Assembly (NCBI GenBank): GCA_029934675.1
Contig: JAOZLT010000052.1
Span: forward strand, 1 to 8,697
DNA from: Candidatus Altimarinota bacterium
GTDB lineage: Bacteria; Patescibacteriota; Gracilibacteria; UM-FILTER-43-11
Direction of reading: 5' to 3'
Length of the DNA stretch: 8,697 nucleotides
The number at the start of each line of letters is the position of its first letter. Position 1 is the stretch's first letter. The notes beneath the pieces are model-generated. The model worked only from the letters and a program-made list of their open reading frames with translations, did no database searches and was not told where the DNA came from. Positions 1-7,223 of this stretch are shown in pieces. The translations under genes and the position numbers were made by a program.

Positions 1-302
1 TGTCATCAGATAAATTATTACAATCACCAGAGAGTTCAAAATATGCAAATCTCAGAATTGCTATATTATTAATAATAGCTGGTACTGTGATAGCTGGATC
101 TGTAACTCGCTTATTAAGCAGAAGAGAATCTGTAGAATTATGTCTTAAGCAAAACGCTATAAATGGGGTGGATAGTGAAAAAAAATCTAGTATTTTACAT
201 AAGCAGAAAAATCAATTTCAAAAGTTTAATTTCAATGGTGATAGATCTCGCAAAAGATTAGATTTGAATAATGTTAAAAAAGATACTGAGAATTGCAATT
301 AA
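1..302 (+). CDS. Small single-helix membrane protein, first gene of a three-gene cluster (first base of start codon outside window)
   Basis: I do not recognise this protein. The reading frame is open from the left edge. The first two bases, TG, are in frame and would complete an ATG (or GTG/TTG) whose first base lies just outside the window, giving a protein of about 100 residues. A GTG at 87 is also possible, but starting there would remove half of the hydrophobic segment, so I reject it. Visible features are a polar N-terminal tail (about residues 2-19), one membrane helix (about 20-39, ILLIIAGTVIAG core), an RLLSRRE basic patch just after it, and a lysine/asparagine-rich tail with cysteines at 48 and 99. 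The tail-helix-charged-region plan and a cysteine near the C-terminus (ENC) match the next two genes. Beyond that I see no convincing alignment, so it may be a shortened or diverged relative. The next gene starts 32 bases downstream, suggesting co-transcription. Arginines after the helix could favour a cytoplasmic C-terminus, but topology is uncertain. Confidence 0.6.
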   Translation, partial: SSDKLLQSPESSKYANLRIAILLIIAGTVIAGSVTRLLSRRESVELCLKQNAINGVDSEKKSSILHKQKNQFQKFNFNGDRSRKRLDLNNVKKDTENCN

Positions 303-334
303 AAAAGTTATAAATAATTATTTTAATAAAGGAT

Positions 335-1372
335 ATGACTAATTCACCTTCCAAACCATCACATTTATCCGAACAGCCTAGTGGCTCAGGTTTTCGTACG
401 GCGATTTTCTTTGTTTTAGGGAGTATGGCAGTGTCAAGTTTGGGTGGCTATTTATTAGGCAAATTTAGTAATGAAAAACCAAACAAATCTAAAATAACCG
501 ATGTTATAAAGGCGGTAGATTCTTCCACTAAGCCAGTACAGTCTGGTAACGGAGAACAGCTAAATTTTCCCCAATGTCGAAACCTTATATTAACCATTGG
601 CAACCCTAAGTGCAGAAAATTGAGTGAAGATGAACTAAAAAGGCGTTATTTGGCTGAACATCAAAAAGAACTTGAAAAAAAGGCTGATGCTCTAATTGGT
701 CAACTGGGAATTTATAATTCAGATGATATTAATAAAATTTATAAGGCCATGCTTAATGGCTGTACGGCAGTTAAGACAATTGAGGGAAAAACAATAACAC
801 TTCAGCCTCCTCCAGCAATAAATAATTGTGATAATCCTATTTTACTAAATCAAGAACCTGATAAAAACTTAGTAGATAATGGTGAGTTTATAGATTATGA
901 AAAAATGCTGAGTGGATTATCTTCTGAAGAAAGAGGAATGATGGAGGCATATCGTGATAAAAATTATGATGAACTTTTTAAAAAAGCTAATTTTAAGGAT
1001 ATAAAAAGCCAAATCGACTTATTAGACAAGAGTGATTCTGAGTTTAGTAGGTTAGGAATAGGTAAAAGTATTAATAATACTTTTAAATCACTTGAAGGTG
1101 CACGTGATAAAATCTTAAAAACTAAAAATACAACAGAAAGACAACGTATTATTTGCGAGTTAATAATCAAAATGAATAGCCAGCAATTTACTAATGAGCA
1201 ATCTAAGAAATTAACTGAATTGCAAGAAAGAGGTATAAATTTAGATTTTGATGACTCAGTGCAATTTTATGCTTTCTGGCATGGACTACTTGCTATGAGC
1301 GGTTTTAGTACCTCCGAATCTGATGTAGAAGAGAGGTGTAAACAGACTACTAGTGAAACATCTACAAAATAA
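335..1372 (+). CDS. Membrane-anchored protein of unknown function, paralog A
   Basis: This 345-residue protein belongs to no family I recognise. It has a short polar N-terminal tail containing SKPSHLSEQP (residues 6-15), one predicted membrane helix (about 22-42, glycine- and serine-rich at its end) and a long charged, mainly helical region. It is a paralog of the next gene. Matching segments include QCRNLIL (80-86) with QCRLLVL, GQLGIYNSDD (122-131) with AQFCIYDSSD, IICEL (272-276) with MICEL, and a cysteine near the C-terminus (C335). Cysteines 81, 165, 274 and 335 have counterparts in the paralog, suggesting disulfides or metal binding if the domain is outside the cell (inference). Residues 97-120 look like a charged, possibly coiled-coil helix. 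At the start, AAAGGA lies only one base before the ATG, too close for a normal ribosome binding site. I keep this start because the paralog begins with the same residues. The stop is 11 bases before the next start, so the two genes are almost certainly one operon. Confidence 0.85.
   Translation: MTNSPSKPSHLSEQPSGSGFRTAIFFVLGSMAVSSLGGYLLGKFSNEKPNKSKITDVIKAVDSSTKPVQSGNGEQLNFPQCRNLILTIGNPKCRKLSEDELKRRYLAEHQKELEKKADALIGQLGIYNSDDINKIYKAMLNGCTAVKTIEGKTITLQPPPAINNCDNPILLNQEPDKNLVDNGEFIDYEKMLSGLSSEERGMMEAYRDKNYDELFKKANFKDIKSQIDLLDKSDSEFSRLGIGKSINNTFKSLEGARDKILKTKNTTERQRIICELIIKMNSQQFTNEQSKKLTELQERGINLDFDDSVQFYAFWHGLLAMSGFSTSESDVEERCKQTTSETSTK
350..380 (+). repeat. 31-bp exact direct repeat, copy 1, inside the 5' end of paralog A
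   Basis: These 31 bases, encoding the SKPSHLSEQP part of the N-terminal tail, are identical to 1399-1429 in the next gene. Over the first 62 bases of the two genes I count about seven differences. The rest of the two genes is far more diverged, roughly a quarter identical at protein level by eye. Confidence 0.9.
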
Positions 1373-1383
1373 CATAATTATTT

Positions 1384-2430
1384 ATGACCAATTTACCCTC
1401 CAAACCATCACATTTATCCGAACAGCCTAAAAGCTCAAGTTTTCGGAGTATGATTTACGGATTATTGCTAGTCGGTGCAGGTTTAGGCATCGGTAAATGT
1501 GTATTCGACAAAAAAGATACCGACCAAACAAATAAACCAGATATAACTAATATCAGAAAAGTAAGTGTGGAAAAACATGATAACACCAGAGATGTATTGA
1601 GAGGCTGGATGCCTACTGCTAGCGCTGATGAGCTAATTAATCTTGCACAATGCAGGTTACTTGTACTCCAATTAGATAACAAAATAATAAGCGAGGTAGA
1701 AATTCTTAACATGGCTGATAAAATTAAAAAAGGGAGCATAAAAATTGATGCAGATGGGATAATCGCCCAGTTTTGTATTTATGACAGTAGCGATAAAAAG
1801 AAAATAAGAGATTTAATTGCTAAGGGATTTAAATTAAAAAAGGTAGAGAAACGAGCCAATGGCTCATGGCAGATGATTTTCGATAGCCCATTGTCTGATG
1901 ATGAAGGTTATGATGAATATCTTGATTTAAATGAACGGCATGTTTGTAAAATATTAACACCAGATGAGGAGAAAGATTTGGAGAAAACCAGGAAACAGAA
2001 TAAGGAAAATAAGGAATTGGTAGAAAGCCTAAAGAAGGGGGGTGTTGATGATGCATTAAATCAATTTGATACAAAAAAGATTATGGATGAAGCGCGTATG
2101 CAGGGTATTGAGAATGAAGAAATAATAGGAGAATTAGTAAAATCTATAGACAAACTAAAGGGGTTAATAAAAAGTACTCAAAATGAAATGGATAAAAAAA
2201 AGATGATATGCGAATTACTTCCGTCATTATTAAAACTAAGTGTACTGACAGATAAGTTAGGAGAACATGTTAAAAGTAGGATTGAAGATAATCCAAATAT
2301 ACCCATAGACAAATTTGGCAACTTTTTATCGGCTCTAGCAGAATCTTTAGGTGTAGATGATTTTGAAAATTGTATACTTTATCAAGCCGGTATCACACCA
2401 GAAGAATTAATGGAATCATCAAAACAATAA
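1384..2430 (+). CDS. Membrane-anchored protein of unknown function, paralog B
   Basis: This 348-residue protein is a tandem paralog of the preceding gene, and I do not recognise its family. Order of parts: the near-identical N-terminal tail (SKPSHLSEQP, 6-15), a glycine-rich membrane helix (about 22-40, GLLLVGAGLGIG core), a polar linker, then a charged helical region. Conserved points shared with paralog A are the QCRLLVL segment with C90, the IYDSSDKKKI segment (132-141), C188, MICELL with C276, and C330 near the C-terminus. Residues 193-220 are extremely rich in Lys and Glu and may form a coiled coil. C39, at the end of the membrane helix, has no partner in paralog A. It is not a convincing lipobox, because the hydrophobic stretch lies after a 20-residue polar tail. 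No Shine-Dalgarno sequence precedes the ATG; the bases just before it are TAATTATTT. The 11-base gap from the previous gene implies co-transcription. No purL-type function is suggested by position, since a promoter-like region separates the two. Confidence 0.85.
   Translation: MTNLPSKPSHLSEQPKSSSFRSMIYGLLLVGAGLGIGKCVFDKKDTDQTNKPDITNIRKVSVEKHDNTRDVLRGWMPTASADELINLAQCRLLVLQLDNKIISEVEILNMADKIKKGSIKIDADGIIAQFCIYDSSDKKKIRDLIAKGFKLKKVEKRANGSWQMIFDSPLSDDEGYDEYLDLNERHVCKILTPDEEKDLEKTRKQNKENKELVESLKKGGVDDALNQFDTKKIMDEARMQGIENEEIIGELVKSIDKLKGLIKSTQNEMDKKKMICELLPSLLKLSVLTDKLGEHVKSRIEDNPNIPIDKFGNFLSALAESLGVDDFENCILYQAGITPEELMESSKQ
1399..1429 (+). repeat. 31-bp exact direct repeat, copy 2, inside the 5' end of paralog B
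   Basis: Identical to 350-380, including every synonymous position, while the two genes diverge strongly after the membrane helix. Identity is therefore concentrated in the translation-initiation region and the N-terminal tail. Confidence 0.9.
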
Positions 2431-2435
2431 TTCTC

Positions 2436-2464
2436 TTCAACCCGCCTCATTATTCCTCTATAAT
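2436..2464 (+). promoter_or_regulatory. Possible sigma-70-type promoter for purL
   Basis: A perfect TATAAT at 2459-2464 is preceded, with a 17-base spacer, by TTCAAC at 2436-2441, a weak (3 of 6) match to TTGACA. It is the best promoter candidate in the gap after paralog B. Transcription would start near 2471, making a leader of about 60 bases that contains the entire heptamer array. In AT-rich DNA a TATAAT can occur by chance, so the call is moderate. Confidence 0.45.
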
Positions 2465-2484
2465 GTTCGTGCTTTTTGGTTGTG

Positions 2485-2533
2485 TCTATAACCTACAACC
2501 TACAATCTATAACCTATAACCTACAACCTAATT
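2485..2533 (+). repeat. Seven tandem 7-bp repeats (YCTAYAA) ending at the purL start codon
   Basis: Seven units of seven bases follow each other with no gap: TCTATAA twice, CCTACAA three times, CCTATAA once, and a final CCTAATT. The array ends at 2533 and ATG begins at 2534. The 49 bases contain no G at all, so the transcript here would be unstructured and rich in C, A and U. There is no Shine-Dalgarno sequence; the array occupies the place where one would be. It could be a ribosome standby site, a binding array for an RNA- or DNA-binding protein, or simply slippage-generated repeat. Confidence 0.9.
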
Positions 2534-4915
2534 ATGGACGAACAACTCGAATTTTCAAAAATGAGCGACGAAGAAGTGGGAAAGAAGTTAAAAGAATATC
2601 GTATCGGTTTAAAAGTGGAAGAGGCTCGAAAAATTGAGGATATTTTAGGCAGAGCACCAACTCTTACCGAAGCTGTTATTTGGGGTATTCAAGGTTCTGA
2701 ACATAGCTCATATAAGAGTTCTTGGAAGTTTTTAAAGAATCTGCCAACTGAATCTCCAGTTGTTATACTTGGACCAAGCGAAGATTCAGGAATCGTAGAA
2801 TTTGCTCGGGATGGTGATGATAGATGGGGACTTATTATGTCTCATGAATCACACAATCACCCCTCTCAAATCGTACCATACGAAGGTGCTGCAACAGGTA
2901 TTGGTGGTAATGTGCGTGATGTATGTTGTATGGGTGGAAAAGTAATTTGCTGTCTGGATTCTTTGAGATTTGGAGAACCTGAGAATAATGAGTGTCGTCA
3001 GATAGCAAACGAAGTCGTGCGTGGTATCGCTGGTTATGGAAATCCGATTGGTGTACCGAATTTAGGAGGGGATGTGCGGTTTGACAAAAGTTTCAACGAT
3101 AATTGTCTCGTAAATGTACTAACTCTGGGGATCGTAAAAGAAGCTGAAATCCTTCATTCATTTGTTCCCGATGAAGCCGCTGAAGTCGGATATGACCTGA
3201 TTACTGTTGGCAAGCCTACAGATAATAGTGGTATGGGGGGCGCAAGTTTCGCAAGTGTAGAACTTGATGAAAATGATAAAGAGGTAAATAAAGGTGCTGT
3301 ACAAGAGCCAAATCCATTTTTGAAACGTCATTTACTTGCATCTACATACGATTTATTCGCAGAACTTAAGAAGATTGATAAAATGGATAAAGTGGGTTTT
3401 AAAGATATGGGGGCAGGAGGAAATGTATGTGCAACAGTGGAGCTTGTTTCTAAAAAGGGATATGGAGCAATAGTGGATTTGGATAAAATTCCTGTAGGCA
3501 TGGAAGGGCTTCATCCAAGCGTAATTGCTTGCAGTGAAACTCAGGAGAGATTTACTTGGGCATGTCATCCGGATCTTACACAAATGATATTGGATCATTA
3601 TAATAAAAAATGGGAGCTTGGTTCGGTTGCCGAGGGTGCAAGGGCAGCACTTGTAGGTAAAGTAACGAAAGATGACCATTATGTACTTTTGTATAAGGGT
3701 AAAAAAATATGTGATGCCAGAGCTACGGATATTACTGAAGGTATAAGATATGAAAGACCAGTAAAAGAAAATGTGTACGATGTAAAAGAGCCTAATATCG
3801 GAGAGATTAAAGAGATGTGCAGAACAGAAGAGGGGATGAACAAATTATTTGTTCAACTTTTGAGCTCTGAGAACATATCAAGTCGCCATTTTATTTATAA
3901 TAAATATGACAAAAGCGTACAAGGAAATTCCATAATCGAATCAGGTGAAGCAGATGCAGGTGTGGTAGCACCACTTTTGGAGATGGAAGGCGTAAGTCCG
4001 GAAGTTCAGAAAGTCGGAGTTGCAATCACTCAAGATGGAAATTCTCAATACTCAAAAATCTCTCCATATTGGCAAGCAGTAAATGCAGTTGTGGAATCTA
4101 TGAGAAATATTGCTGCGGTAGGTGCTACTCCAAGAGCTCTAACCGATTGTCTTGATTATAATAACCCGGAAGTTCCAGAATTATTATGGGAGTTCACAGA
4201 AGGAATTCGTGCTATCGCTGATGTATGTAAAGGAATACCACTTAAAGATTATCCCGATTCTCCTACACCAATTATTTCAGGAAATGTGAGTTTCTATAAT
4301 TCAATAGATGCTACGGCTATGATAGGTTGTGCAGGTGTTATTGATAATTTTAACAAGGCTATAACTATGCAATTGAAAGGTAGTGGGAATAAATTATTCT
4401 TGATAGGAGAGCGTAAGGATGAAATGGGTGGTAGCGAGTTTTACAATATACTTGGGCATGTTGGCGCTAACGTACCAAAGCCGGATTTAGAGCAGGCAAA
4501 AAACGAGATTTACGCGGTAATTGATGCGATTAATGCAGGATTCATTCAATCTGCTCACGACATTTCCGAAGGCGGATTACTGGTTACTCTTGCTGAGATG
4601 ACTATGCCACATCCACGAATTGGAGGAGGGGATCTTGGAGTTAGAGCTGATATCACTACTGCTGGCCCAAAGGATATGCCAATATTCAAAAAAGCTTATT
4701 CGGAAACAGGTGGCTTTGTTGTAGAAGTAAATCCAGAGGATGTCGAGAATTTTAGAAAAATATGTGGTGATTATAATATTGAGCCAATCCTAATCGGCGA
4801 AGTTACTTCTGATCCGGCCTTTGAAATAAAACATGATGAAAAGCCCATTATCATTCAGTTCTTAGATAACATTCGAGAGGCATGGATGGGAAGCTTGGCT
4901 AAAAAGTTAAAATAG
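2534..4915 (+). CDS. purL: Phosphoribosylformylglycinamidine synthase, small-type synthetase subunit PurL
   Basis: PurL catalyses the fourth step of purine synthesis in the cytoplasm: FGAR plus ATP and ammonia from glutamine gives FGAM. Family motifs appear in order: the linker-domain SEHSSYK (55-61), ESHNHPS (105-111) followed by YEGAATGIGGNVRD (116-129) for nucleotide/substrate binding, NSGMGGASFAS (231-241), FKDMGAGG (289-296), SETQERF (334-340), then in the second half GEADAGVVAPL (471-481), ARNI-like MRNIAAVGATP (523-533), ISGNVSFYN (581-589) and SAHDISEGG (673-681). The protein has 793 residues and no C-terminal glutaminase domain, so it is the small form that needs separate PurS and PurQ partners, neither of which is in the window. 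It is about 50 residues longer than the roughly 740 of the Bacillus subtilis enzyme. SEHSS carries Ser where many homologs have Cys (SEHCS). The ATG at 2534 is chosen because the upstream array abuts it; M10 at 2561 is an alternative with no better signal. Confidence 0.96.
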   Translation: MDEQLEFSKMSDEEVGKKLKEYRIGLKVEEARKIEDILGRAPTLTEAVIWGIQGSEHSSYKSSWKFLKNLPTESPVVILGPSEDSGIVEFARDGDDRWGLIMSHESHNHPSQIVPYEGAATGIGGNVRDVCCMGGKVICCLDSLRFGEPENNECRQIANEVVRGIAGYGNPIGVPNLGGDVRFDKSFNDNCLVNVLTLGIVKEAEILHSFVPDEAAEVGYDLITVGKPTDNSGMGGASFASVELDENDKEVNKGAVQEPNPFLKRHLLASTYDLFAELKKIDKMDKVGFKDMGAGGNVCATVELVSKKGYGAIVDLDKIPVGMEGLHPSVIACSETQERFTWACHPDLTQMILDHYNKKWELGSVAEGARAALVGKVTKDDHYVLLYKGKKICDARATDITEGIRYERPVKENVYDVKEPNIGEIKEMCRTEEGMNKLFVQLLSSENISSRHFIYNKYDKSVQGNSIIESGEADAGVVAPLLEMEGVSPEVQKVGVAITQDGNSQYSKISPYWQAVNAVVESMRNIAAVGATPRALTDCLDYNNPEVPELLWEFTEGIRAIADVCKGIPLKDYPDSPTPIISGNVSFYNSIDATAMIGCAGVIDNFNKAITMQLKGSGNKLFLIGERKDEMGGSEFYNILGHVGANVPKPDLEQAKNEIYAVIDAINAGFIQSAHDISEGGLLVTLAEMTMPHPRIGGGDLGVRADITTAGPKDMPIFKKAYSETGGFVVEVNPEDVENFRKICGDYNIEPILIGEVTSDPAFEIKHDEKPIIIQFLDNIREAWMGSLAKKLK

Positions 4916-4949
4916 TCTCAGGTCTCAAATGTTTTCGTGAGACTTGAGA
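4916..4949 (+). terminator. 12-bp stem hairpin directly after the purL stop codon (possible terminator, no U-tract)
   Basis: Arm 1 TCTCAGGTCTCA (4916-4927) and arm 2 TGAGACTTGAGA (4938-4949) pair over 12 positions with a single G-U wobble, around a 10-base loop. Pairing can extend weakly into the TAG stop codon (4913-4915). No run of T follows, so it is not a textbook intrinsic terminator. It could protect the 3' end, stop transcription by another route, or be a repeat remnant. Both arms are heptamer couplets: TCTCAGG/TCTCAAA and TGAGACT/TGAGATT. Two further heptamers, GTGACGT and GTGACTT, continue to 4965. Confidence 0.45.
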
Positions 4950-4979
4950 TTGTGACGTGTGACTTATATGTGATAAAAT
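4950..4979 (+). promoter_or_regulatory. Possible promoter for the S-layer-homology gene
   Basis: TTGTGA (4950-4955, 4 of 6 to TTGACA) and TAAAAT (4974-4979, 5 of 6 to TATAAT) are 18 bases apart. A transcript would begin near 4987 with a short leader of about 27 bases before the ATG at 5014. The -35 part overlaps the heptamer repeats that follow the purL hairpin. No Shine-Dalgarno sequence is seen; TAATTC lies seven bases before the ATG. Confidence 0.4.
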
Positions 4980-5013
4980 CAACTCTTCAATTTAAAACAT
5001 TAATTCAACAACT

Positions 5014-7152
5014 ATGAACACAAAATTTGTTCGACTATTAATTAGTCTTGTTGCCTTTTTAGTAATTGGTGGCATTTCCGTAGCTCACGCAACCTCCTCA
5101 GGTAGTGGATATAATGCTCCGATAGTGATGGATGAATTCCATTTTACTGCTACTTACTCCAATGGCGAAGTACATATGGGGTGGAACGCTTATGTGCCAT
5201 CTAATTTTAATTATTACAAAGTAATCCGATCCACAACAGAACAGAATCCAGTATATCCTGATGACGGGTATATCAAATATTCCTCAGATGCGGATTTTAC
5301 TTCTTATGTAGACCACGACGTTCCAGCTGGGACGGTTTATTACAGAGTTTGCTCAATTGCCAGTCCAAACAGATATTGTAGTAGAGTAGTTATTATTCAT
5401 AGTACTGGCGAGACAATATATAGCGAACCGGATGAAGTTAAGACTATCGATGCTGAGCCCGCTGAAATTACTTTAAGCGGAAAACTTATCGAAGGTTACA
5501 TAAAACTAAATTGGAACGTTGTAAATGGCACAACTCCAGATGGTTTCAAGATTGCGATAAGTACATTTAATAACAATCCAACATACCCGGTAATGAGTGG
5601 TGATAGTTACAGATATCTTACCGATTCAAGCACTAGATCATATAGCGATAAGTACATTAAAGCAGGCAAAACTTATTACTATCGTGTGTGTAAGTACAAC
5701 GGCCATGGAGAATGCATTAATTACAGTAATAATATAGAAATTTCAGTACCTTCCGATTATCTTTCTGCAGAATCTGTTAAAGATGGGGTATATACAGGTA
5801 TTGAACCAGCAGTTATTAAACTTACTGGTAGTGTAGAAAAAGGATATTTAAATCTTAATTGGACAGTTTCCGGAACAGCTCCAAAAGGTTTTAAGGTTGC
5901 AAAGAGTAAGGTAAATCAAAATCCTACATACCCTGTAATAAAAGGGGATACATATAAGTATTTAAGTAGTCCAGATGTACGTCAGAATAGGGATTTTAAT
6001 ATAATGGGCGGAAATACTTATCACTACAGAGTCTGTCAGTATAATGGAAATGGTGAATGTATAAGTTATAGTAATGCTTTAGCCTTAAAAGTTCCTTCAG
6101 ATTTCACATCTGCAAAAGAGGGTTATACCGAAAAAGTTATCACAGCCTCAGGTACAGTCGATGACTACAAATATCATACATACAGTAACTCAATAGACTA
6201 TCTCATGAACAAAAAAATTGTTCAAGGCTATGATGATGGTACTTTTAGGCCTGATAATACGATTAATCGTGCTGAGTTTATGAAAATCGTAGTTGGTGCG
6301 AAATACAGCTCTGATTACATTAACGTAAGTAAGCGAAATAATTGTTTTTCAGATGTCAGAGCCGCTTGGTATGCGCCTTATGTCTGCATCGCGAAAGACG
6401 AGGCTATGGTAGGTGGTTATCCTGATGGAACGTTTAAGCCAGAGAAAAACATCAGTTTTGTTGAAGCAGCTAAAATTTTGTCTGAGGCTTATGGATTAAA
6501 TGCGACTAAAGGTAGTAACTGGTACACAGGTTACGTTAAAGCTCTTCAAGAGAATAATTATATTCCATCAACAGTAACAAATCTTGAAAAACCAATCACA
6601 AGGGCGGAAATGTCTGAGTTGATATGGCGTATTAAGGAGGAAAAAAGAGATCAGTTTTCTTCAAAACTAATTGAAGGAGACGTGACAATGGAAAGCGGTG
6701 AATATTCAGGTTGGAAGCAATATTCTAAAGATGGATTTTCTTTTTATCATCCTAATTGGTATCAGGGGGAAAAATGGGGACATGATATTTTGACCGAAGA
6801 ACTGGATTTTTACCAGAATCTCAACACTCCGAACTATATGGCAGTGGATACATACATGAATGTTTATACTGTTGCAGGATCTAATTTGCACACCAGCGTA
6901 TGGTTCGATCATCCGCTCATTTCATCGCAGGAATTGACGATTAATGGAGTAAAAGCCCTGAAGCGTCATTTCCGAGCACCTCGTAGTACAGTAGTTAATG
7001 GTAGAACAACCGGAGAGAATGAAAATATCACAATTTACACTTATCAATTGCCGGGCAAAGTGGTTGTATTGCATTACTTCAATGCTCATGGAACGGAGAA
7101 TAAGGACGTTGAAACTTTTTACAAAATTGCATCCTCATTCCAAATACAATAG
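5014..7152 (+). CDS. Exported cell-surface protein with Fn3-like repeats and three SLH motifs
   Basis: This 712-residue protein has a classical signal peptide (residues 1-26: basic MNTKFVR, hydrophobic core, AHA before a likely cut at 26/27). Three repeats of about 110-116 residues follow, starting near 41, 151 and 267. Each shows a strand ending in W (G-W or L-N-W), an NPxYP segment, and YRVC with a second Cys eight or nine residues later (C113/C122, C226/C234, C341/C349). They resemble fibronectin type III-like beta-sandwiches, and repeats 2 and 3 are most alike, implying a recent duplication. Then come three SLH motifs (about 391-433, 444-495, 500-545), with GYDDGTFRPDNTINRAEF and GYPDGTFKPEKNI as signatures and another Cys pair, C444/C458. 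SLH motifs typically bind secondary cell-wall polymer, tethering the protein at the surface. Residues 566-712 (YSKDGFSFYHP near the start, ending TFYKIASSFQ) form a further domain that may have a PsbP-like fold; that is a guess. Function is probably adhesion or S-layer structure. The ATG is set by the signal peptide. Confidence 0.88.
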   Translation: MNTKFVRLLISLVAFLVIGGISVAHATSSGSGYNAPIVMDEFHFTATYSNGEVHMGWNAYVPSNFNYYKVIRSTTEQNPVYPDDGYIKYSSDADFTSYVDHDVPAGTVYYRVCSIASPNRYCSRVVIIHSTGETIYSEPDEVKTIDAEPAEITLSGKLIEGYIKLNWNVVNGTTPDGFKIAISTFNNNPTYPVMSGDSYRYLTDSSTRSYSDKYIKAGKTYYYRVCKYNGHGECINYSNNIEISVPSDYLSAESVKDGVYTGIEPAVIKLTGSVEKGYLNLNWTVSGTAPKGFKVAKSKVNQNPTYPVIKGDTYKYLSSPDVRQNRDFNIMGGNTYHYRVCQYNGNGECISYSNALALKVPSDFTSAKEGYTEKVITASGTVDDYKYHTYSNSIDYLMNKKIVQGYDDGTFRPDNTINRAEFMKIVVGAKYSSDYINVSKRNNCFSDVRAAWYAPYVCIAKDEAMVGGYPDGTFKPEKNISFVEAAKILSEAYGLNATKGSNWYTGYVKALQENNYIPSTVTNLEKPITRAEMSELIWRIKEEKRDQFSSKLIEGDVTMESGEYSGWKQYSKDGFSFYHPNWYQGEKWGHDILTEELDFYQNLNTPNYMAVDTYMNVYTVAGSNLHTSVWFDHPLISSQELTINGVKALKRHFRAPRSTVVNGRTTGENENITIYTYQLPGKVVVLHYFNAHGTENKDVETFYKIASSFQIQ

Positions 7153-7162
7153 AAACTACATC

Positions 7163-7205
7163 GAGGCTACGCTCCTTACGTCGCTGAGGCTACAATAGTG
7201 GCTAC
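7163..7205 (-). repeat. Inverted copies of the holA-leader repeat at the left edge of the array
   Basis: GAGGCTAC occurs at 7163-7170 and 7186-7193, and GTGGCTAC at 7198-7205. These are reverse complements of the GTAGCCTC core that fills the rest of the gap. The first two are 23 bases apart with CGCT-containing DNA between them, resembling a degraded inverted copy of two core units plus one long linker. The ten bases TGAGGCTACA (7185-7194) are an exact complement of TGTAGCCTCA, which recurs in the array (for example at 7412-7421). The transcript could therefore fold back on any of many alternative partners. Confidence 0.85.
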
Positions 7206-7223
7206 AATGGTGGATTACCAATT

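Noticed and set aside
1384..1510. Paralog B as a lipoprotein because of C39 after the hydrophobic segment
   Set aside because: The hydrophobic stretch follows a 20-residue polar tail and the bases around C39 (GIGKC) do not form a lipobox; paralog A has no equivalent cysteine.
1455..2074. Minus-strand open frames opposite paralog B
   Set aside because: They are antisense to a gene supported by paralogy to its neighbour, and give hydrophobic or His/Pro-rich nonsense.
3353..3679. Minus-strand open frame of 108 codons inside purL
   Set aside because: It is antisense to a region with strong PurL motifs; composition and lack of any family signature mark it as a shadow.
6998..7198. Open frame overlapping the 3' end of the SLH gene and the start of the repeat region
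   Set aside because: It lies out of frame inside a well-supported gene, has no recognisable product and no start signal.
7191..7208. Two TACAAT words as -10 boxes for a holA promoter
   Set aside because: Neither has a -35-like sequence at 16-18 bases upstream, and both are explained by the inverted repeat units followed by AAT.
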